From Halicephalobus mephisto (taxonomy: Eukaryota > Nematoda > Chromadorea > Rhabditida > Panagrolaimidae), in contig SWDT01000060.1 of NCBI GenBank assembly GCA_009193035.1, positions 186,001 through 250,000 of the forward strand: DNA of 64,000 nucleotides, in the 5' to 3' direction. The notes beneath the pieces are model-generated. The model saw nothing but the letters and a program-made list of their open reading frames with translations. It ran no database searches and had not been told where the DNA came from. A program made the translations under genes and the position numbers. Below are positions 57,570 to 64,000 of this stretch, piece after piece (the stretch's first letter is position 1; each line of letters opens with the position of its first letter).

Positions 57570-57936
57570 CAAGATTTCAAAAGCATTTAACGACCGAATC
57601 TGACGTGTCTGACAATGAACAAGTGATAAAGGTTTCTGAGACAAAGGAACATCGACGTCCCCGAGACCCCGCCCCTATGTAAAACAAGACTTGTCCTCTT
57701 GGAAAACTTTTATCCTAAATGAAAATAAAAAGTTCTCAATGGATTATTGGCATATCCATTGTTATCCTTTTAAAAACCAAAGAAATCATCCGCGTACTTA
57801 TGTCCTTGAGGCAGATCTCGAGATCTGAGGGGATATATCCCGGGGGATCATTGACTAAACGATCCAACTAGGGTCCAATTACGACAAGTGTGCCCTAGTT
57901 TCTTTTTTCAAGCTGCTGTTTGACAGGAAAACAAAT
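57570..57936. promoter_or_regulatory. GC-richer irx-upstream segment with stacked palindromes
   Basis: Unique, GC-richer sequence. It contains CAGATCTCGAGATCTG (57812-57827, perfect), GGGATATATCCC (57830-57841, perfect), CCCGGG (57839-57844) and the stem pair AACTAGGG/CCCTAGTT (57866-57873 and 57893-57900). It lies 0.6-0.9 kb upstream of the irx start and may be a regulatory element (inference). Confidence 0.45.
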
Positions 57937-58119
57937 ATGTTTCCAGTCAATTTGGGAGATAAGATCCTGCCGACAAGACGACAAGACGACATGACCGTAA
58001 TTTGCTGCTCTTCAGGAGGTTGGGAAAGCCCAATTATCCTGGATCAAATCTACAAGTTTAAAAGCGTGGATATGACAAGGATGATGGATAAACTGATGGG
58101 AGGATTTTCGGCAAACTAA
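57937..58119 (+). CDS. Doubtful small frame, 60 aa
   Basis: ATG-initiated frame (MFPVNLGDKILPTRRQDDMT to DKLMGGFSAN) in the unique segment between the palindrome cluster and hairpin array 4. No signal peptide or known motif. It overlaps a TTTCCAG that could act as a splice acceptor. Composition is coding-like, but nothing else supports it. Confidence 0.2.
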   Translation: MFPVNLGDKILPTRRQDDMTVICCSSGGWESPIILDQIYKFKSVDMTRMMDKLMGGFSAN

Positions 58120-58120
58120 G

Positions 58121-58622
58121 AGGATAGTGACTGGTAAAAGATGGTTTCAAAAATACTTGAACACTATCCAGTTACTTTCACAAGAAAAAGCAATCTTGAA
58201 TAGTGACTGATTTAGTGTTTGAATTTCGGAAAAACAGTCACTATCCAATATTACACATTAGGATAGTGACTGGTAAAAGATGGTTTTAAAAGTATTTGAA
58301 CACTATCCAGTTACTTTCACAAAGAAAAGCAATCTTGGATAGTGACTGATTTTGATTATTAACGGTTACTTTTAGTCACTATCCAAGTTTGCATTGTGGT
58401 GAAAATGAGTTGAGCCAAACCTGGATAGTGTTCAGAAATGGGACTTGATTGTCGAAATTAGACACTATCCAGGTTTGGTCCAGTGAAATCAAACCTGGAT
58501 AGTGATTGGAAATGACAATTAATTTCGAAAATTAAACACTATCCAAAATTACTTTCTTCAAAGAACCAGACCTGGATAGTGTCTAACTTCAACAATTAAG
58601 TTCCATTTCTAGTCACTATCCA
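58121..58622. repeat. CACTATCCA hairpin-repeat array 4
   Basis: Alternating cores from AGGATAGTG (58121) to CACTATCCA (58614). It opens with a duplicated unit (GGATAGTGACTGGTAAAAGA occurs at 58122 and 58262). The segment 58324-58582 is the near-identical inverted copy of 48651-48907 in array 2. Confidence 0.9.
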
Positions 58623-58639
58623 AGTTTTATTTCATAAAG

Positions 58640-59250
58640 GTGATTATTAATAAAACTTAAAAAAGTTTATCACTAACATGGATGAAATTTGATTATTTTT
58701 TAAAACTCATGAAATCACTGCCCTTCCATCGACAAAAATGAAAAAAAACAATTTCATCGTTTTCTGTTGTTTTAAAAATTGCTCATCACACATTTGGCAA
58801 TCACAAAAACAGTCAATTACAAGGAAATTTTTTGTTTCATGAATCATATTTTTTTTTGATTTTTTTAAAAAATGAAAAAAATAATTTTAAAAAATTATTC
58901 AACGAAAAACACTATCCTCGAAGGGTCCTGTCGAAACCACCAAAGTCGTCTGAAATAAAAATTCGGAGCAGATGGAAAAAACCAATGTTTTTTGAAATAT
59001 TGGATTTTGTAAATCCATGTTCAACAAATGGATTTCAAGATACAGTATCTGAATAAATTTTGATAAATTGTTTTTGTTTAAAAAAAGAAAGATCATGAAT
59101 CAGAAGAGATTCTGAATCTGTCTCCAGGAACAGCGGGGAGTCCGTTGTTCAAACAAGACAAGGAACTTGATTAAGCGGGTTTCGTCAGTTTCACCGACAT
59201 CTGAAGGTCAGAAAAGATTATCAAATCAAGGTTGAAGTTGGGTATTTTAA
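58640..59250. other. Intergenic, no gene seen
   Basis: Mostly single-copy; 59090-59240 is GC-richer. Short open frames on both strands at 58832-59096 overlap each other and have no supporting signal. Confidence 0.4.
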
Positions 59251-59254
59251 GATT

Positions 59255-59700
59255 TGAAAAATTTCGAAATTTAAATTTTCGTTTCGAGAGTTATTCAAAA
59301 ATTTTAAACTTTTAATTTTCGTTCCGAGAGTTTTTTAGAACATTTCGAAATTTAAATTTTCGTTTCCAGAGTTATTCAAAAAACTAAAAATTTAAATTTT
59401 CGTTTCGAGAATTTTTCCAAAATTTTAAACTTTTAATTTTCGTTCCGAGAATTTTTTAAAATATTTCAAAATTTAAATTTTCGTTTTAAGAGTTATTCAA
59501 AAAACTAAAAATTTGAATTTTCGTTTCGAGAATTTTTTAGAACATTTCAAAATTTAAATTTTCGTTTTAGAAATTTTTCCAAAATTTTAAACTTTTAATT
59601 TTTGTTTCGAGAATTTTTTTAGAATATTTCAAAATTTAAATTTTCGTTTCGAGAGTTTTTTTTAGAATATTTCGAAGTTTTAAATTTCGTTTTTAAAATT
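59255..59700. repeat. About 60-bp repeat with TTTTCGTTTCGAGAGTT
   Basis: Eight or so copies of AAATTTAAATTTTCGTTTCG, AGAGTTATTCAAAAA and a sister form AAACTTTTAATTTTCGTTCC. The two forms alternate in part of the array. Confidence 0.85.
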
Positions 59701-59929
59701 TAAATTTTATTATTAAATAACAATCAAAAAATCTAAATTCCTTTCGAAATAAAAATCATTTTTCTTTTAAAATTTATCATTTATTGTACCATAAATTGAT
59801 CAAACATCCCTGATATCCGTTTTCAATTCCACAACCCTAAAGGCGAAAAATGGATGATCGATATCCGAAAAGATTTAATTTGAATTTTCATAATCAACTG
59901 ATAACATTATCCTTTAAGAAAACGTGACA

Positions 59930-60235
59930 AAAAAATTAAAAATAAAAATAAAAAAATTAAGAAAAATCAAATTTAAAAAAATTGAGAATTAAAAAATTCT
60001 TTAAATTTCAAAAAAAAAAGTAAAAATTCGAGAAATTAAAAAAAAATAAAAAAAAATTTAAAATTGTTGAAATTTAAGAAAATAAAGAAAATTTAAAATT
60101 TAAAAAAATTAAAGAAAATTTAAAATAAAAAATTTAAAAATTTCTGAAATTTAAAATTAAAGGAAATTTAAAAAATTTAAAAAAAGTTAAAAAAATAAAA
60201 AAAATTTAAAAAAATAAAAATAAAAAAATTCGTGT
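59930..60235. repeat. A-rich low-complexity tract
   Basis: Almost only A with scattered T (AAAATTTAAAAAAATAAAAA types). No unit length is clear. Confidence 0.8.
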
Positions 60236-60539
60236 TTTAGGTGTGACCAAAGTTAATTAAAAACCGATTTTCTGACGCGAATTGACTGATCTGTCATTTT
60301 GTTTTGATTAAAAAACATGACTGACAAAAACCTTACAATTTTACAATTCACAAGAAAATGAAAAAGATACTGTAAGTAAAGTCACGCAAATACTTGAGAA
60401 AACAAAAGTAAGTTTTTATGATTCTTACAATGTTGCGAAAATTAACACTTTTCCTAAGGTCAAGTACAATTCAAAAATTACAAATTTTCGTTTTGAAAAT
60501 TATCAAAGTACATTTTATGGAAGAAAATTTAAAAATAAA

Positions 60540-61345
60540 ATAAATTAAGACAGAAATTTTTAAAACAGTTTATTTTAATTTATTTTTAAAATTTTTTAAA
60601 GTTTATTTTTATTTATTTTCGAAATTTAGAAAAAAATTCATTTTAATTTATTTTTAAAATTTTTAAAACAGTTTATTTTAATTTATTTTTGAAATTTTTA
60701 AAAAAGTCTATTTTTATTTATTTTTTAAATTTTTTAAAGTTTATTTTTATTTATTTTCGAAATTTTTAAAACAACTTATGTTCGATCTGGAAGAAACATA
60801 AAAATTTTAAACTGGATTAAAGTGGAAATTTCTAAATTAACTTGTATTTGGTCTACAAAGATAATGGATTAAGATGAAGATTTTTAAAATAATTCATATT
60901 CGATCTACAAAAATCTGTAATGAAATAAGATGGAAATTTTTGAAACAACTTGTATTTGATTTACAAAAATCTATAATAAATTAAAATGAAAATTTCTAAA
61001 TTAACTTGTATTTGATCTACAAAAAATAATGGATTAAGATGAAAATTTTTGAAATAACTCATATTCGGTCTACATAAAATCTATAATAAATTAAAATGAA
61101 GATTTTTGAAATAACTCATATTCGGTCTACAAAAATCTATAATAAATTAAAATGAAAATTTTTGAAACAACTTATGTTCGGTCTACAAAAAATAATGGAT
61201 TAAGATGGAAATTTTTGAAATAACTCATGTTCGATCTACAAAAAATCTATAATAAATGAAAATTTTTAAATTAACTCATGTTCGATCTACAAAAATAATG
61301 GATTAAGATGGAAATTTTTGAAACAACTCATATTCGGTCTACAAA
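60540..61345. repeat. Two adjacent minisatellites
   Basis: 60540-60775: about 55-bp units TTTATTTTAATTTATTTTTA, AAATTTTTAAAACAG. 60775-61345: about 57-bp units TCGGTCTACAAAAATCTATA, ATAAATTAAAATGAAAATTT, TTGAAACAACTCATAT, some ten copies; two versions (ATCTATAATAAATTA and AATAATGGATTA) alternate. Confidence 0.85.
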
Positions 61346-61570
61346 AATCTGTAATGGAGTCTCAATTACACGCTCCTCCTACAAAATTGGGAGGAGCTGC
61401 GAACAAGTAGAGGAACATGTTCCGACATCTTCCTGGACAAACTCCGCCTATTTTCTCTTTTGCTCGGCCTTGTTCGAACAAGTAGGAAAACGGATTGGAT
61501 ACGGTAAAGGACAAAATTCGAACAAGATCGGAAAGGTAAAAATGGGCACATTATGGCATTTATAACAATA
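61346..61570. other. Unique GC-richer island
   Basis: Contains inverted pairs (CTCCTCCTACAAAATTGGGAGGAG-like hairpin near 61371-61394) and repeated CGAACAAG (61406, 61474, 61517-region). Overlapping frames on both strands reach into the neighbouring repeat and are not convincing. Confidence 0.4.
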
Positions 61571-61599
61571 CTGAAATATAAAAATTAATATTTTCGTGT

Positions 61600-62135
61600 T
61601 GGAAAAGTCAACAGTTTTCAAGAAGGTTAATTAAGTAAAAATAAAATAAAAGAAAAATTGTGTATATTGTAGTATTGAGAATAAAAGACCAAGGAAAAAA
61701 TTGGTTTTTTCGTGTTAGAACAGTTACTGGAATTTCCAGAGATGTTAAATAAGTAAAATTAAATTAAAAAATTAAACGCATACTGTGGCATTCGAAACAC
61801 AACGCCAAGAATGTACAAACTTATATTTTCGTGTCAAGACGGTTACTATGATTATCAAGGATGTTAGATAAGTAAAAATAAGACAAATTGACAAAACTAT
61901 GTGTATACTGTGGCATCCGAAACACAACGCCAAGAATATATAAACTTATATTTTCGTGTCAAGACGGTTACTATGATTATCAAGGATGTTAGATAAGTGA
62001 AAATAAGACAATTTGACAAAACTATGTGTACTGTGGCATCCGAAACACAACGCCAAGAATATATAAACTTATATTTTCGTGTCAAGACGGTTACCAGTAT
62101 TTTCAGAAGAATTAATGAATTAAAAACAACAAACT
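61600..62135. repeat. About 125-bp tandem repeat, four to five copies
   Basis: Copies with TGTGGCATCCGAAACACAAC, GCCAAGAATATATAAACTTA, TATTTTCGTGTCAAGACGGT, TACTATGATTATCAAGGATG and TTAGATAAGTAAAAATAAGA. The middle copies are almost identical; the first and last are diverged. Confidence 0.9.
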
Positions 62136-62765
62136 ACGGGTACATTGTAGCAGTGAGAACGAACCACCAATGACAGAAAAAACCTAAATGTCAATCACGT
62201 TACTGTAAGAAAAACTATTTTTATCATAGTTTTTTTAAAATCCCCGGTAAAAATATTTTCTAGTTTGATTGAAAAAAATCAAAGCCTGGATTTCTAATCC
62301 CTGTTTCACTGTTTGTTTGGCAAACCTGTCAAACACTAATATACACAGTCATGAGAAGGAAAAGCTGGTGTGAATTCTGCCAGCTCTCGAGTCAAGATCG
62401 CATCACCGTGTTTGCTCTAGATTCATTCGGAAAAGCGAAAAGCAGCTTTTAGCTTGAGAGCATGATTGTTTGTGTTTAGGTCTTGTCGACAAGGAGATGA
62501 AGCTATGGGATACGGTCACATTGGGATAATCAGTTTCGATTAAGTCAGAAAGCTGGACAAACGCAAACAAAAATCATCATGAACACAATCCTTGTTTCAG
62601 AAGAGATTCAGATGAATCCCTGGACAGACAAAACACTTTAGGATGGAAATGTTACTGAATATCTGGAGACCAGAATGTTGTAAATGAAGGAATGGGCAGA
62701 GAGGAAGTATATGTTCACATGAGAAAGGAAAACGTTAATTAACGACATTGTAATAGGATGACATC
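62136..62765. other. Single-copy intergenic segment, no gene seen
   Basis: Moderately AT-rich. It contains a perfect 12-bp palindrome CTTGTCGACAAG at 62482-62493. No long frame. Confidence 0.45.
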
Positions 62766-63295
62766 CGATAAAATCTATATACTATACAAAATCTAGGGTA
62801 TTACAGAAAGCGTCATTACATACGATGTTATTCGAAACAGAACATCAATTAACTATATCATACGAAGACAACTTACAATCAGTTTCGTATACTGTACAAA
62901 ATCTAAGGTACAATCAAGCAAAAAAGTTCTAGTTTGTCTTAATTTAACTTGCTAACTTGTTTTCTGTTGTATTGTATGGTGTGGTATAGCGGACCCCGAG
63001 AACGGGACAAACGCTGAGGATAAAGAAGAAGAAGAAGACAAAATCTAAGGTACTACAGAAAGTATCATTATATACGATGTTATTCGAAACAGAACATCAA
63101 TTAACTATATCATATGAAGACAACTTACAATCAGTTTCGTATACTATACAAAATCTAAGGTACTACAGAAAGTGTCATCATACACAATGTTATTCAAAGC
63201 AAAATACTAATTGACTACATCATACGAAGACGACTTAGAATCAGCTTCATGTACTACACAAGATCTAAGGTACTACAGAAAATACTATCCTATTT
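62765..63295. repeat. About 110-bp satellite interrupted by a LINE tail
   Basis: Units with TATACTATACAAAATCTAAG, GTACTACAGAAAGTGTCATT, ACGATGTTATTCGAAACAGA, ACATCAATTAACTATATCAT and GACAACTTACAATCAGTTTC. About four copies; the second is split by the insertion at 62912-63037. Confidence 0.9.
62912..63037 (+). mobile_element. Severely 5'-truncated non-LTR retrotransposon (LINE) tail
   Basis: A 126-bp insertion inside the satellite unit, flanked by a perfect 16-bp direct repeat, ACAAAATCTAAGGTAC (62896-62911 and 63038-63053). It ends in GCTGAGGATAAAGAAGAAGA plus more GAA units, a microsatellite tail typical of RTE/R1-like LINE 3' ends. Only the 3' UTR-like end is present, without coding sequence. 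Because the satellite unit occurs once without the insertion, the target-site duplication is certain; the class is inferred from the tail. Confidence 0.75.
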
Positions 63296-63339
63296 GTGGG
63301 CACTGAAAACAAAACACCAATCGCGTATTTTCACTGATT

Positions 63340-64000
63340 TCAACACCCAATTTCTATATAAACATAGCAATTGAACTAGTAAACGAAACCATTGACAATC
63401 TGCGAGTAGGAGGTGCTTGAAATGATCTCAGCCAAACCATCGTCAATCATAAAAATCACAATCTTCGCGATACTCAAACACTTGATTTGCTTTTAGTTGC
63501 TACTGTCGATCGCCGACAACCAAGTCGAACGACTATTTGCTCATATTGGCGCTTTTTCTTTTAATCCAAAACTCGAAAGCTTGCTTTTGAGTCTCTGATT
63601 GGTTGATTTAATGAGCTTTGGCTACCGATAGCTGTTAATCTCAGACATTGGTGAAACACACCTTAATACAATCGCTTCGCGGCGGCGCTTCTGCTGAATG
63701 TTTATCGAGGAGAATACTCTTCTGTGAAAGCTGCTAACGAGAAATTGAGTGCTACCGAGAAGCGTTGATGAAAGCAAATACTGTCTTCTCGCTGGGCCGA
63801 TTAGCCTCTTGATCAACTCGAATGTTGATGAGCAAATCAAAGCATCAATTTCACAGTCATTGAAAATTGGAAAAGTTTGTGCAAATTCAAGAGTTGACGA
63901 AAACAGGGAGAAGCAGAAACTAGTCAGAGTTCTTGGCAAAGTGTCCTACACCAAATGAACATACTTTAGTAAAATGTAATCAATGCCAAATAGTTAGTTT
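63340..64000. other. Unique GC-richer end of the window
   Basis: From about 63360 the sequence is non-repetitive and closer to coding composition. A plus frame at 63749-63958 (ends VLGKVSYTK) and a minus frame at 63622-63939 overlap fully, so at most one can be real. Neither has a recognisable domain or clear splice signals. This may be the edge of a gene or a decayed transposon continuing past 64000. Confidence 0.35.

Noticed and set aside
61308..61565. 85-codon frame and its opposite-strand partner
   Set aside because: The frame begins in a minisatellite; both strands are open over the same bases and no motif is recognisable.
63622..63958. Two fully overlapping frames at the window end
   Set aside because: They are mutually exclusive, without domain or splice support; kept only as a note on the region.

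Overview
The window is nuclear DNA from a nematode. The genes have many exons. Introns are mostly 40-60 bp with GT...TTTTAG or TTTCAG ends, several starts sit just behind a TTTTCAG that looks like a spliced-leader (trans-splice) acceptor, and same-strand neighbours lie 150-160 bp apart as in nematode operons. The small ribosomal protein S2 model comes out at 272 aa, which I recall as the length of the C. elegans protein. Non-coding DNA is very AT-rich and full of minisatellites. All exon models below were assembled by eye from open frames, splice signals and phase.

Layout. 1-3.5 kb, minus strand: a CPTP-type ceramide-1-phosphate transfer protein followed 150 bp downstream by a WDR75/Nan1 ribosome-biogenesis WD-repeat protein (candidate operon). 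3.7-6.7 kb, plus: PNISR-like SR-related protein, divergent from CPTP. 7.0-8.8 kb, plus: ER thioredoxin-like membrane protein. 8.9-10.2 kb: minisatellite and two inverted-repeat elements. 10.3-11.1 kb, plus: small unrecognised protein. 11.3-16.3 kb, minus: 1542-aa repetitive coiled-coil protein. 17.7-18.6 kb, minus: rps-2. 19.6-22.9 kb, plus: uba-1 (ubiquitin E1), followed 157 bp later by the RNA polymerase III subunit RPC3 gene (23.0-25.6 kb; second candidate operon). 28.3-44.2 kb, plus: one 16-exon gene for a 2268-aa Lbc-type RhoGEF (DH-PH, C-terminal coiled coil), with a 5.5-kb repeat-filled first intron. 44.5-45.8 kb, minus: remains of a small gene with frameshifts in A runs. 45.8-52 kb: repeats, one tRNA-Ile(AAT) and a long pyrimidine tract. 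52.3-57.0 kb, minus: Iroquois homeobox gene (irx). 57-64 kb: no convincing gene; palindrome cluster, minisatellites and a short LINE tail with target-site duplication.

Most genes are housekeeping (ribosome biogenesis, translation, Pol III, ubiquitin, ER folding, lipid transfer, splicing); the RhoGEF and irx are the developmental or signalling genes and carry the large repeat-rich introns. The most unusual structure is a dispersed repeat family built from a 9-bp core, CACTATCCA, and its reverse complement TGGATAGTG, in four arrays (44.8, 48.5, 52.6 and 58.1 kb). Each unit can fold into a hairpin. Two arrays share a nearly identical stretch of about 257 bp in opposite orientation, flanking the tRNA and irx. 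Cis-splice acceptors favour TAG over CAG (29 TAG, 17 CAG, 2 AAG among 48 modelled introns), whereas the inferred trans-splice acceptors are CAG.
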